A program made the position numbers and the translations under genes. The notes under the pieces are model-generated. The model searched no databases. It worked only from the letters and a program-made list of their open reading frames with translations, and was not told where the DNA came from. Shown here in pieces: positions 1 to 11,426 of a stretch of 64,000 nt of DNA. Position 1 is the stretch's first letter; each line of letters begins with the position of its first letter. Where the stretch lies: assembly GCF_910592395.1 (NCBI RefSeq), contig NC_088322.1, positions 3,410,001 to 3,474,000 of the forward strand. The letters run 5' to 3'. The DNA is from Lineus longissimus (lineage: Eukaryota > Nemertea > Pilidiophora > Heteronemertea > Lineidae).

Positions 1-1
1 C

Positions 2-1670
2 CATCCAGACTATCAACACTTCCTTCGATTCCATTACGAAGGAAAGACGTATCAATTCAGGGCCCTGCCGTTCGGTCTGGCATCGGCACCCCTAATTTTT
101 ACGATGATAGTCACAGCCTTCGTCGCTCCCTTTCACGTGATGGGGTTCAAGCTCCATCACTACCTAGACGATTGGCTACTCCGTTGCAAATCGCGGGAAC
201 TACTACTGCAACAACTTCAGGTTCTAAAGCAAAAAGTAGTTTCCGCAGGTTGGATTATCAACGAAACAAAGTCAGAATTCATACCATCCCAAGACTTCGT
301 TTACGTTGGAGTTCGGTTCCTTACGGCCATAGGGAAAATGCTGCCCCCCCCTAGACAGGATAAAGAAAATTCTTCATCTCGTCGCAGAATTCAGAGGAAG
401 GACTCAAGCTCCCGCAAGGCGATGCTTGAGCCTTTTGGGACTTCTGAATTCGGCAGCAGACCAAATCCCCCTTGGCCGTCTATATATGCGTCCCATCCAG
501 ATGTTTCTAATGTCTCTATGGAAACCCCACAGGGACCCATTAGACAAGTTGGTATTGATACCTCAATACCTACTCAAGAACGTCTGGAACTTCTGGGAGT
601 CGGAGACTCGTCTCCAAAGCGGTGTAGATCTTGCCCCACCGCCCCCAGAAGTGTCCCTGTTCACAGATGCTTCCCTACTAGGGTGGGGAGCACATCTGAA
701 CAACGGGGACATGTCCATAAGAGATCTATGGACAAGGGAGGAGACCATTCTTCCAATAAATATATTGGAAATGAAGGCTGTCCTTCTTGCCGTGAGGGCT
801 CTTTCCCTTCGCCTGAAGAATCGGAGAGTAACCCTGTTCTCCGACAATTCTACAGTAGTAGCATATGTCAGGAGACAGGGAGGCACAAAGTCCGGCATTC
901 TTTGCCAGCTAACTTGGGAGCTTTACCATCTTTGTGCCGACCTTGGAGTATCGATATGTGCCAGGCACATACCGGGCAATCGCAACATCCTTGCCGACGC
1001 CCTGTCCCGTCAGAACAAGCTAGTTCAGACAGAGTGGACACTCCATCAGGAGATTGTAGACGACCTTTGTCGCCTTTGGCAATCTCCGAAGGTAGATCTG
1101 TTCGCCACCAGGCTGAACAATCGCCTTCCCATCTGTTACTCTCCACTTCCGGACGAAGAGGCCCTGGAAGTCGACAGCCTTACAGCCTCTTGGGTCGGGC
1201 TGAACGCATATGCGTTTCCACCCCTCCCTCTCATCCAACCAGTCCTGAACAAGATCTTGACCAGCCATCCGGTGAGAATAACTCTCATCGCACCTTGCTG
1301 GCCAAATCAGGCCTGGTTCCCAGCCTTGCTGGAGCTCCTGATAGATCACCCCAGGAGTCTTCCTACTTGGAAGCACCTCCTGTGGCACCCCCTGGGGAGA
1401 TGCTACCACCAGAACCCTGGATTTTTCAAGTTTCACGCCTGGAACTTATCCAGTTGCATCTCCACCAGAGAGGCTTTTTGGACATCGCTGTCAAGCGCAT
1501 GTCCGCACCTCAAAGGGGGTCTACCCTTGATGTGTATCAAGGAAAGTGGTCTACCTTCACTTCCTGGTGCAGGGAGAACGGAGTTAATCCGATCTCTCCC
1601 TCTATATACAGATCAGTTGATTTCCTTATTGAATTATTCACGGAAAGACAACTATCTGTCACGGCTATAA
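2..1670 (+). pseudogene. DIRS-type retrotransposon reverse transcriptase-RNase H (5' truncated, frameshifted)
   Basis: The frame is open from the window edge and contains the RT palm with an HYLDDWL motif (the catalytic DD pair) at about 155-175, preceded by the ALPFGLASAP block. The homology leaves this frame near a poly-C run at about 341-352 and continues in another frame to 1670. There an RNase H domain is readable: FTDAS (about 660), NILEMKAV (about 760), SDNSTVVAYVRR (about 840) and ADALSRQ (about 995). RT followed directly by RNase H, with a tyrosine recombinase overlapping downstream, is the DIRS order. The poly-C slip is an indel or an assembly error. The N-terminal RT and Gag lie outside the window. 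Confidence 0.88.
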
Positions 1671-2506
1671 AAGGGTACAAGTCCGCCATCGCTTCTACCC
1701 TCCGTGTTTTAAGCACCTGGGATCTTCGTTGGGAGGACCAAATAACCCCTCTTTTCAGAGGAATGTTATTAGAGCGTCCTAGACCGGTTCACAACACCCC
1801 TAAATGGGACCTTTCTGTTGTCCTTAAGGTGCTCATGAGGCATCCTTTTGAACCCATGTCTATTTCATTCATGAAATATCTGACACTCAAAACGGTCTTT
1901 CTAGTAGCCTTGGCTACCGCCCAACGGAGATCAGAGCTCCATGCACTTTCTTTTAAGAAGCTGGCTTTTAGAGAGGGAGGGGAGGTTATCCTGGCTTTTA
2001 TACCAGGATTTCTGGCGAAGAACCAGGGACCGGCCGCCTCTCGGCCCCCGGTTACTATTCCCTCTCTGTCAGGAACGATCTCTTATGATCTTCCTTACAG
2101 AACTTTATGTCCCGTCAGGGCCCTAAAGTTCTACATAAATAGGACAAAACCTCCCGGTATCCGCCAGGGGAGAGAGCGTTTGTTTTTGTCCTATAAGGAG
2201 GGAAATAAACGAGAGATAGCGGCCGCCACTATTTCAAGGTGGATTGTGGAGACTATTCGTCTTTCCTACAACACCTTGAAGACTTCCTCTGATCTTCGTG
2301 CGCTAGCTAACATCTCAGCGCATGAAGTTAGAGCACTAGCCACCTCCTGGGCTAACTACCGAGGAGTTGCTCTTCAAGAAGTCGTTTCCGCTGCATGTTG
2401 GAGTAATCACTCCACATTCTCTCGTTTCTACCTACGAGACGTTTCTTCCCTCGTAGATGGCATGCACACAATCGGCCCGATTGTGTCTGCGGGGCATGTT
2501 GTTTGA
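1433..2506 (+). CDS. DIRS-type tyrosine recombinase
   Basis: The C-terminal part of a long open frame encodes a phage-integrase-fold tyrosine recombinase. It has a SAM-like N-terminal domain (TLDVYQGKWSTFTSWCRENG, about 1527-1586) and the catalytic arginine in TAQRRSELHAL (about 1915). An HEVRALATSWA box (about 2320) and a SNHSTFSRFY block (about 2403-2432) with the nucleophile tyrosine follow. It overlaps the RNase H frame, as is usual in DIRS elements. The enzyme is expected to integrate a circular cDNA without target duplication. The same frame between about 355 and 1430 is out of phase with the RNase H homology and is probably not coding, so the start given is the approximate domain start. 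Confidence 0.87.
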   Translation, partial: SRLELIQLHLHQRGFLDIAVKRMSAPQRGSTLDVYQGKWSTFTSWCRENGVNPISPSIYRSVDFLIELFTERQLSVTAIKGYKSAIASTLRVLSTWDLRWEDQITPLFRGMLLERPRPVHNTPKWDLSVVLKVLMRHPFEPMSISFMKYLTLKTVFLVALATAQRRSELHALSFKKLAFREGGEVILAFIPGFLAKNQGPAASRPPVTIPSLSGTISYDLPYRTLCPVRALKFYINRTKPPGIRQGRERLFLSYKEGNKREIAAATISRWIVETIRLSYNTLKTSSDLRALANISAHEVRALATSWANYRGVALQEVVSAACWSNHSTFSRFYLRDVSSLVDGMHTIGPIVSAGHVV

Positions 2507-3404
2507 TCCTGGCTAGATCAAAAAAGGGGGGGAAGCCCGATTGAAGAGTCAAACGCGCATCTTGCGCCATTTTTGATATGCACTATCTTCAACATCCAGG
2601 CAACCCCTAGTAGACTAGAAAGGACGCAATTTCTTATTGTTGTTTAGCAATAACTCATTCTACACCATTCAACATGCCTTACTTGCTCTAAGCTCTGTTG
2701 CCGGAAAGAAGATGGTTTTATTACGCAATTCTAGCGCTTTCCGGAGAATGGGTCTATTACTCTCTATAATATGATTGTAATACCGAGATCAAAATACCGG
2801 TCCTCCGGTTCTCCCCATTTCTTTCCCCTGGCGGTCCTCCTTAGCTAATATGCCGGTGGTGCCTCCTGGATGGAACAACAGCTCAGCCTTAGGTAAGTCC
2901 TCGTTTCCCACCTCCAATAGGTTGCTGGGATTCGATGCAAAAGTGTTCCATAGGTAAGTTTGAATGACACAAAATGCCCATTTCCTTACAAGAAATGGCC
3001 ATTTTGTTAGTTCATACTTACCTATGGAACACGGCCCTCCCGCCGTCCCCACAAACGGGACATACTCTTTATTAACGCTCAAGAGTAAAGACTAAATATG
3101 GCGGCATGAGATCGGCGCGATCTCGCGGGATCGGTCAGGGCGCCGCCTGGCGGCCGAGCTGTTAACTCAGTTCTCCCTTTAGAAAATTAAAGGGATACTC
3201 TTGTGTTTGAGCCCAAATGGAGTAACATGCAAAAGTGTTCCATAGGTAAGTATGAACTAACAAAATGGCCATTTCTTGTAAGGAAATGGGCATTTCTTTA
3301 TACTTTATTATCTATCTATCATCTTAGAATACAATTCCGTTGTTCAGCCTATTTGTTCATTCACTCTATCAAACATGCTTGTAGGCCTATAAATACGTGT
3401 CACG
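2507..3404. repeat. DIRS terminal region with a perfect 61-bp inverted repeat
   Basis: No gene is seen here. Bases 2972-3032 are repeated as an exact reverse complement at 3235-3295. A shorter arm (GTGTTCCATAGGTAAGT) at 2943-2959 pairs with 3016-3032. Inverted termini and internal complementary repeats are characteristic of DIRS elements, where they template the circular intermediate. This stretch probably holds the end of the plus-strand element and the start of the next, opposite-strand one. Exact element borders cannot be fixed from one copy. Confidence 0.7.
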
Positions 3405-4643
3405 TTAAACAAACGCTTTCCCCAAACCAGACTCATCATGCTTTAAAAATGTCTTCTCTATTTGTGAGGAGCTTTCCACTGAACGGGCAAGATTTCCTGC
3501 TACTATTGAGGCATCTCGAAGTTTTTCAACTCTAGTGTAATAGACGGCGGATTCTTGCGTGTGCCAACCAACATGGTCCATTAACTGTGACTCTGACTGA
3601 GCGGAACCCGACATCCCAAGCTGGATAGAGCACCCGGCTCGAAAACTATGGGGTGTCTCGCCCTCGTAAATGCCCAAAGCCACTAAATATTCTCTCAAGT
3701 GGGCGTACATAGTTTCGTATGTTACATTCTGATCTAGAACCTTCCCGGACCCATCCACAATTCTAAAAAGATAACCATTACGCAGATCTACATCCCTCGC
3801 CCTGCACCATGCAAAGTAGCGCTCTATGCCTGCGATTGGACACACAGATAGGTCGTTACATCTCTTTATAACAAATCTATTAGCTTTCCCTTTCCCTCCG
3901 CGAATTGTTTTAGTGACAGTATGGCAAAAAATAAAGCCGGAATTAACTTCCAGCTTCTTGATTTCTTGGGTTGGCATTGTAGACAAGTCTGTGGCCCTGT
4001 CGCCTGCAAAAAACTGCAACTTGAAAAAGGCTTGATCTCTTATTAGAACGAAGCCTTGCCTAAGGGCAAGATCCGGTTTTTCAAGTTCTCTATCTATGTA
4101 TCGACATACCCTAGACACTTTCCCAAGAAAAATAGGCTTGGCCTGGGTTGGTAAAATGTGGGCTCTTGCTTGCTCTAAAGCAATCTGTTTACAATAAGTC
4201 TTGATCTGCGGGGCGCACGCGGGGTTTCCAGAATGTGTTTTCTCGTCCCAAACCCTTTGTCTCCCACAGGATTCAAAAATATCTACTAACTTTTGAACTA
4301 CATTATTCACCGTACCAGAAGCCAATCTTGTTGGACAGGTACAATCGCGCCTTTGTTTGTCACCCAAATTTCGACATTGAATGGTGTGAACCTTAGTTTT
4401 CCCATGGACGTCTTTCCAAATCAAAAATTTCAAAACATCGTTTGGGCCACATGATGCAATAGACGGACCAGATGGCATTTCTTTCAAGAAATCGTCCAAA
4501 CTACCTCTAAGGCTACACCGTCTCCTGTGCTGAGTGCCTCTATTACATGTGTTCTCAAGATAAGCTAACCGATTGTCAATTGCTAAGAAGTCTATCCGGA
4601 GACCCTGCGAGCGCCCGTCTAACTGGAACAGAGATACAAACAT
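3405..4643 (-). CDS. Tyrosine recombinase of the minus-strand DIRS/Ngaro-type element
   Basis: This is a 412-residue ORF. The catalytic set is visible in the C-terminal half: the first Arg in AGDRATDLSTM, then TPHSFRAGCS (H-x-x-R), then LMDHVGWHTQESAVYYTR (His/Trp region and the nucleophile Tyr). The spacing is that of the phage integrase/YR superfamily. The ATG lies three bases after the stop codon of the RT-RNase H ORF on the same strand, so it is probably expressed from the same transcript. The ORF looks full length and intact. Confidence 0.88.
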   Translation of the reverse strand: MFVSLFQLDGRSQGLRIDFLAIDNRLAYLENTCNRGTQHRRRCSLRGSLDDFLKEMPSGPSIASCGPNDVLKFLIWKDVHGKTKVHTIQCRNLGDKQRRDCTCPTRLASGTVNNVVQKLVDIFESCGRQRVWDEKTHSGNPACAPQIKTYCKQIALEQARAHILPTQAKPIFLGKVSRVCRYIDRELEKPDLALRQGFVLIRDQAFFKLQFFAGDRATDLSTMPTQEIKKLEVNSGFIFCHTVTKTIRGGKGKANRFVIKRCNDLSVCPIAGIERYFAWCRARDVDLRNGYLFRIVDGSGKVLDQNVTYETMYAHLREYLVALGIYEGETPHSFRAGCSIQLGMSGSAQSESQLMDHVGWHTQESAVYYTRVEKLRDASIVAGNLARSVESSSQIEKTFLKHDESGLGKAFV

Positions 4644-4646
4644 TCA

Positions 4647-6582
4647 TTACTCAAAACGCAACCTATGTACTACAAGAGGCCAAGGTAAACCGTCGGTATC
4701 TGATATAAAACCCTTTTTGCTTGGCACATATATCACCCCTTTCTCACCCTTTCCACCTAGAAGGAATGATTGTGTTGAATACATTTTAACCAACGGGTCC
4801 CATACTGGTTGTAAGGAGCGCTCTGGAACAACCAACGTACAGCACTTCACCCTTTCTTCCAGGAGAAAATTCAGCAACACTGAGATCATGGGAAAAGGTG
4901 GAAATACATAGGGGTTCTTTTCAAGCCCAATCTTCTGAGCAAACACGTTAACACCGGAAGAACCGGGACTGGGTGTTGGAGTGAAATGGCGCAAAGGGTT
5001 AGCGTCCTTGTCTTTCATCCTGTTAATGTCCAGAGACATGAGGTCCACTGAATGTGATCCGAAAGCAGCTTCCACCTTTTCCCATGACTGTTGTGACAAC
5101 ATCACATCGGACATATTCAGAGAGCGCGAAGGAGCATCGGCCGGATTCTTGCTAGAAGGAATGTAAGACACGTTTAAGTCAATATCAGATGACAAGACGA
5201 AGTTAAAAATGCATTTAAGGATATCGTTCAAATTCCTGTCTTTACTGCCCTGGCTGTGCCATGTGTCAACAAGCACCTTGCTGTCAGTCAAAACATCTAC
5301 CCTGTGGTCAGATACATGTGACTGTAGGGACAACAAAGCTTGGTATAATGCGTCTGCTTCTTTTAAGTGAATCGGCCGATCATCCCCCGCGCTCCAAAAA
5401 TCAGAAAACTGGAGATCTTTGGAGTCACCTGACAGAATAGACACTCCGTACTTGTAAGGAGAGGCATCAGTAGCAAGAAGTAATTGCACATGACGCTCCA
5501 CTCTCCATTGCATGCAACCGGTCCAGTTATCTACAAATCTCCAATGTTCTATTTCTGCAACTAACTTCGGGTACAAACGAACGTCATTGTTAGTTCGCAG
5601 ACAAAAAGAAATTGCCTTATTCAACTCTCTTGTATAGAGCCTTGCTCCCGGCACAACCAACATCATAGAAATGCATTTACCCAAAAACTTGTGGAGAGTC
5701 CTAACATCTAAATCCTGACAAGAAAGAACATATTCTCGCAATTTAATAAATTTTTCCTTTTTGTCTTCCGGCAAGATGTACGCCTGTTTTTCGGAGTCGA
5801 CAATGAACCCTAAATGTCTTAAAGACACCAATCCTTCAAGGAAACTCTTGCATAGAGCAATGAAATATCCTAGTCTGGTAAGCAATTGAACCAAGGCATA
5901 CCTTACTACATCAATGTGCAACACTACTTCCCCAGTACCCTTATTTATGCTCTCAATGCCCAGCCTATCATCAATGTACAGTGTATTAATGATACCAAAT
6001 TTTCTCAAGTACTGAGAAGGGACGGAGCCAACTGATTGGTACACAAAAGCTGACGCCTTCCAACCAAAGGGGATGGTGTTGTAAGTGAATACGTACCCCC
6101 CAAACTGTACCCCGAGATACGTCCTAGAATTAGGGGACAGTTTGATGTGGCTATACCCCGACTTTTCGTCGCATGAAACCATTTTGGCTCCCTTTGCCCA
6201 CCAACCTGTGTACCTCGCGAAGAGTATCTAATTTGAATGGCAGGTCTTTAATCCAAAGGTTTAAAAAACGTTCATCTTGACATAAGCGGGGCTTAGAGGG
6301 CTCCATGGTAAGAGGTAACACAAGATGTGGAAGCTCACACTCCCCCAGTTTTCCTAACAGTGATAGAGTGCCATCTTCAACTTTCTTTTTAAGTTCCGTG
6401 GTAATGATAGGAATAAAATTTTTACAACTTGGGGAATTTTTAAGAAACATTCTTGGAGGTAAAGGAGAATCATATCGCTTCCCTTTAAAAACCCCTGTAA
6501 AAGGAGTGAAAAATTCTTCAATGCCGACACCCCGATGGAGCCACCGTCTTACGTTTTCACAAGGAGACCCAGCTTCTGACAA
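4647..6582 (-). pseudogene. RT-RNase H of the minus-strand DIRS/Ngaro-type element (frameshifted)
   Basis: Two overlapping minus-strand frames together make one RT-RNase H. The upstream frame (6582-6151) has the RT fingers with KPRLCQDERFLN. The downstream frame (about 6182-4647) has the palm with PFGWKASAF and the catalytic box TLYIDDRLG. An RNase H domain follows with LLLATDASPYKYG, KEADALYQAL, LTDSKVLVDTW and NPADAPSRS. The switch at about 6150-6185 is a frameshift. The domain order and the recombinase immediately downstream support a DIRS-type element. Confidence 0.87.
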
Positions 6583-6975
6583 AAAAAATCCAACATTTTA
6601 TCCCACTCTGGTAAAGTATTGTGGAGTTCTCCCGCAACAAAACTGTCTGGGTTGCTGACATATAAGCTTTAAAAATCACAAACATACGGAGGCCCATTTG
6701 CCAGAATATTTTCAAAAGGTACGGTATGGGTTGGAGTTCGGAGGCTCTATCCACATGGATCTGAAAACTTCAGCCAGGTTGTCGATTGTGCAGAGACCAA
6801 CTTGTCCTTACTAAACTTCAAATCACAGTCCCGCTCCCAACTTGGGATTTCAGGGTCACAATCAACCTGAAACATACAAACAACATACCTGTGGAAAGAG
6901 CCTCCGATCCCCAACCCACGTGAGAAAAAGGAATCCCACTAGGGAATTAGTCTCCCCGGGTTGAGAACCGTAAGC

Positions 6976-7976
6976 CTAGATGTTAGCTTTTTCTTTTGCT
7001 GCTTTCATTTTTTCACAGTTCTTAATAAAATGCTGACTGGAGCCGCAAAAGTAACAGGGCATACTACTATTGTTGCTATTCATGTTGAACCTCGCCCCTC
7101 TTCCCCCTCTTCCTCCCCTCCAAGATCTAGAGCCCTGAAACCCGAACTGGTAAGGAGAGCCCCATGGAAAAGGGGAAGGAATACCTTCAAAATGGGGAGG
7201 GTAGAGATTAGCCAAAGGGGAAGCCGCGCGCTGATTAAATTTTGCTTGGCCATTGTCGCTGGATCTTTCCCCCTTTGAAGCCACTTTTCCATTTTTTACA
7301 CATTTTGACAATGCTTTAGCTACAATATCACACGCACCCCCTCCCGAAACTGAGAGGGCGAATGAAGAAATGTCAACTGAACCCGGATTGTATTTAGCTT
7401 GACGCGCTAATTCTTGGAAAACACTTGCGTTGTCATCGTTGCATGTGGAAGCTATGGAACTCAGTTCATCCAAATAAACCAGCAACAAAGATTCGTTTGG
7501 ATTCTTCTGTGTCGCCACCGACCTCACCTTTTCTTTTGCTATGCGTAGGGCCTCACATGGTTTTGATTGGTTTGCCTCATTCTTTTGTTTTACGCTGGTT
7601 TCTTCGAGACGCTGCTTTTCGCCGGTGGAGGAGTGTCGGAAGTTCCATCGTCGGAGCCGGAAGGTTCCGCTAGAACTTGGCCTTTCGGCTGTCCAAACTC
7701 ATTGGCCATTACTATGGCAAAGTGCGTCAACAGCTTTAAAGAGCTGGGGTCCTCATCCACTCTTGCCATATCTAAAATCTCGGATGCATTTTCCCCGGTG
7801 AGGTGGTGGAACTTGCTTTTCAGTTCTTCTGGTGTCAGCAGACCAACGCTTGATTCAGTATCGTACCGTGCGTACTCTTTAGGTGAGGAAGGGTTGTCCA
7901 TCATTTTTCTTACCAGTGGTAAGATGTTGACTCCAACCAAAGAATGCCTCTTCTTCAGGGTGGTTGGAAAAACCAT
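6976..7976 (-). pseudogene. Gag-like protein of the minus-strand DIRS/Ngaro-type element (frameshifted)
   Basis: The N-terminal piece (7976-7590) and the C-terminal piece (7527-6976) lie in different frames on the same strand and look like one protein. The C-terminal piece has an RGG-like stretch (SRSWRGGRGGRGARF) followed by a CCHC zinc knuckle (CYFCGSSQHFIKNC), typical of retroelement nucleocapsid. A Ser/Pro-rich linker joins the pieces near the break. The likely start is the Met of MVFPTTLKKRHSL. The RT-RNase H ORF follows after a 390-bp gap containing a short degenerate stretch. Confidence 0.75.
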
Positions 7977-7991
7977 TTTCTGAAAACACAA

Positions 7992-8953
7992 ATTATAACC
8001 TATAGCGGGAAATCGTACTAAGTGTCCCCAAAATCAAATGTCCTGCATAAGGCACACCCCTCTTTCTATAAAGGTAGTGAAACATGAGGACTAAGCTCGG
8101 GAATTTAATAGTGTTATGAAAAGAAAGCGATCCTACGATCCAAGAAAGTCTAATCTGCCCATTGCAGGCCTTTTGCACGCATGAGTACCCATCCGCCATC
8201 TTGCACAATAACGCGTATTAAACTACAACCACCAACGCTGTTCCGCGCCAATAATTCCACAGAACTGCCTGCACTTTCTATTTTGCCCCGGTAAAATGAA
8301 ATAGGCCCTTGCAGCCCGGATATAAAATAACCACCCAAATCATGCAACATCTAGAGGTCGACAATACCCTACACAGCAGATGAAGAGCAAAAATTATGGG
8401 CATCAGTTTACCAGGACTAGACCCCTTATGTTTTGGTCCACCCAGGGTGTAAACAAACTCACGGGCAATAAAAGCCCACATGGGTGAACATGGTGAAGTC
8501 TTATGCCTATTGTTCTCAGGAAGAAAACCAAAAATATCTGGAAAACAGATCGACGACACCCACTTTTTCCTCATGAGTTCAGTTAAAAAAAATCATTCTA
8601 GCAATATACACATAGTAGGGCCTACCTGCCACGTTTCGATAGATGTTTCACACTATAAGACCAACAGGGCAAACGTGCATACAACTAACTATACAAAACA
8701 TTATGCATAGCATAGACCGACTAGCCCTAGGCACAACACCTGTCCCGCAATATCTGAGTTTGAGGCCCACCAACCTCCAAAAATTGGCCCTCCTGCCAAT
8801 TAAAATGGCCCCTCACGCCATCAACTATCAAACGGCCCAACAATGCCCATGAAATGTGGCCCCTCTCGCCAAAAGAAAATAAATACTTTACCTAAAAATC
8901 GGGAAAATAATGAACCGGAGACGAAACCGGGGACGTGGCTTACACGGCGGCGT
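7992..8953. other. Non-coding stretch between retroelement fragments
   Basis: No convincing gene is present. Several short ORFs occur in all frames without domain signatures. A patch with GGCCC/GGGCC-like words repeats at about 8770-8870. It probably contains the 5' end of the minus-strand DIRS-type element and an unclassified repeat. Confidence 0.4.
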
Positions 8954-9772
8954 CTAAGATCGAAATGGCCGAGAGAAATGTATTCTCGCGAGATCTCGCT
9001 TAGGGTGACCAGAAAACACAGGTATTTTACGAGATGGAAGTGACAACTTTAATGTCTGTTTCACAAGAGTTTCAGTAATTGCATTCTGTTTTTCCATTAT
9101 GCCCTGCATAGCTTCTGCTAATTCAGAAGAAATCGCTGATGGTGCAACTTTAACTTCTGTCTTTATACCACTACTCTCAGAATGTTCACTATCTTGTTGA
9201 ATGTCCGACTGCACCCAATCTTTGTCAACTGAAATCTGATCTAAGTAGGACTCATATAGGTTGTCCTCCTGTCCATACTTTTCAAAAATCCTTGACTTGA
9301 CTTCAGCCAATTCAATCTTCGATCGCATTTCCATTTCCTCCTTCTTTTGGCGAATACGAAAAGCTTGTGCATTCGTAGACTGAGCTAATCTAAACTCTTC
9401 CTCCTCAATCTCCTGTTTCATCTGAAGATGTGAAGCCTGAGCCTGAAGTTCAGCTGCTTTTACATCCTGTCTAACCTTAGCTATTGACACACTACTGGCT
9501 TTTGACCCGACAGAAGCATGATCTTTAGCCTTATTCCTTACCTCAGAATCGTTTCCCTCCTCAACTATACCTTTTTCCTCGGTATCCTTTCCTGCCTGCT
9601 CCTTTACTTGTTCTGCCAACCATGACTTCACTTTTTTTCGAAGTGGAAGACTCCTAGCTTGTTTCAAAGCTTGTAGTTGAGATTCAATAGCCTTTTGCGT
9701 AGGCTTCCTATGCCTAGAACCTCTCCTCGGCTCAGCATGCGGATCCATATTTTTATGTTCCGGGGCAGACAT
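8954..9772 (-). pseudogene. BEL/Pao-like Gag N-terminal fragment
   Basis: The ORF encodes a basic N-terminus, a long charged coiled-coil-like stretch rich in Glu, Lys and Gln (with KQEIEEEEFRLAQ), and then LPSRKIPVFSGHP. A proline motif of the kind LP..-.P.FSG-P after a coiled coil is characteristic of BEL/Pao-type Gag-Pol proteins in marine animals. Homology stops directly after FSGHP and no protease, RT or integrase follows, so only a truncated piece survives. The assignment rests on this motif and is moderate. Confidence 0.5.
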
Positions 9773-9787
9773 TATGCACTTTCTCAA

Positions 9788-11426
9788 TTTTTAACTGAGA
9801 CGTATCCAAGAATAACGAATCCTAGTATTCGAATCATATGGCATCCACCAAATATGCGTAATATCAGTCAAAAAGACCACTTGCACCAAAACATTCCACG
9901 GAATCAGCCAAGTTAATCCAAATCGTTCCACATAAAAGCAGAGTCGATCCAAAATACCAGTAAACAGCCGAGTTTAATCCCTGTACCAGTCGTTCCAAAG
10001 TTTGTAAGATGATGTGGGATCCAACCAACCGAACCATAACAACCAACGAATAGAATAAAGCGAAAAAATGCGTGTACTGTGATGACGACGATTTTACTGA
10101 AATAAAATAAAAGTTACAATGTACAAAAACATAAATGAACCTTTTTCCAAAAAAAACAACAATACAAGTCAACCTTAACATAAAAATCCCTCAATTTCTA
10201 ATCTAACCTAACGTGCAAAAAACCCTGGCCTAAAACCATGTGAACACCATTAACATCAACTATGACCCCAATGGTCAAATATGCAAAAGTTCAGAAAACT
10301 AAAGAACAGGCAGAGCCACCTATTGTCAACACCTGAAAAATGACCCGAGGCAAGGCCTAAAACATGTGCTGCAAAATGCACATGCATAACAATGCATACA
10401 AAATTACCAACCATAGGCCCTATATCTTAACTTTCAAATTACAGAAAAATTATAAAGACAATTAAAATAAAAAACTCACCAAACTTTGCTCCATTGGTTC
10501 ACTATTAATCCCACAGATTACAAATCCTTAAAATCCAAAACTTCCAAGAAGAAATTGGAAAAGAAAGGGAACAACATCCTTTCTAAACCTCCTCCACCAT
10601 CTTCAAGTCAAAAAAAGGCCTACATAGAATGTAAGGGGCTACCTAGAGGCCCACAGAACCATAACCAATCAAAAATGTCAAAAAGGGAGGCAAATTTAAA
10701 AGGTCCAAACCAGAGCTGCCTCCTATCCTAAGATTTTGAAACTAAATTAAAGACTAGGCTCTACACTGGTCCTCATCAATCATGACTACAAATCACTCCT
10801 AAAAATACCAAAAACAACAGCAGATAATTCATACTGTAGTTTCATGAAAATAACACCACTTTGGGATATTCAAGGCCCCGCCTCTTCTCTCGAGTCTGTT
10901 CACCAGAGGTAACCAATGAGTGACTTCGCTGGCCCTTGTGATGGCTCAGCCGAGCTGTCACGGTTACCCTAAACCACTTATTACCGCAGCCCTATTGATT
11001 CGAAGTGTTGTGGGCCTACTGGTCGATGAGTGCGCATGTGGAATGGCGTAAATGGTAAGGCCACTCGCCGACCGTTTATACAGGTTGTCTCATAAAACTG
11101 AACCACCTTTTAGATTGATCCAAACCCCCCAAAACAAAAAAAGTCCTTATTGAAACTCTGAAGGAAAATCTACGAATGCTTGCATTATTAAAGCAAAGTG
11201 AGATCCAGGCAATGATAGTAGTCACGAAATTCCGAAGAAAAACAAGGAGCTCATCTTCTGTTTTTTACAACCCTCTTTTTTTGATTTAGACTCCCTGGGC
11301 CTACGTGGGAGAAAACAGAATCGAAGTTTCTAGGATTTGTGGTTTTCTTGTGTAATTCTAGGGCCTCTTAGGCCTATAAATGAAGCCCAACTGAGGGTAC
11401 CGACGTTGCAGACAACCTGTGTGACA
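9788..11426. other. AT-rich non-coding region
   Basis: I see no gene. The region is AT-rich with scattered short ORFs lacking domain signatures. The last 350 bp lead into the pogo-type element and may contain its left terminal region, but I could not identify a matching right terminus because the other side is lost in the assembly gap. Confidence 0.4.

Larger units (their letters stand above)
3405..7976 (-). mobile_element. Second DIRS/Ngaro-type retrotransposon (minus strand)
   Basis: Reading leftwards on the minus strand the order is Gag-like protein with a zinc knuckle (7976-6976), RT plus RNase H (6582-4647) and tyrosine recombinase (4643-3405). The lack of an aspartic protease and of a DDE integrase, with a tyrosine recombinase last, identifies a DIRS/Ngaro-type element. 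Its recombinase and RT are clearly different in sequence from the plus-strand element at 2-2506, so these are two lineages lying tail to tail. Frameshifts in gag and RT show it is defective. The termini were not delimited. Confidence 0.85.

Noticed and set aside
355-1430. Middle part of the 800-codon plus-strand frame (104-2506)
   Set aside because: The RNase H domain is clearly in another frame over this interval. The middle of the long frame has Ser/Pro/Arg-rich filler and is not treated as protein, only its RT start and recombinase end are.
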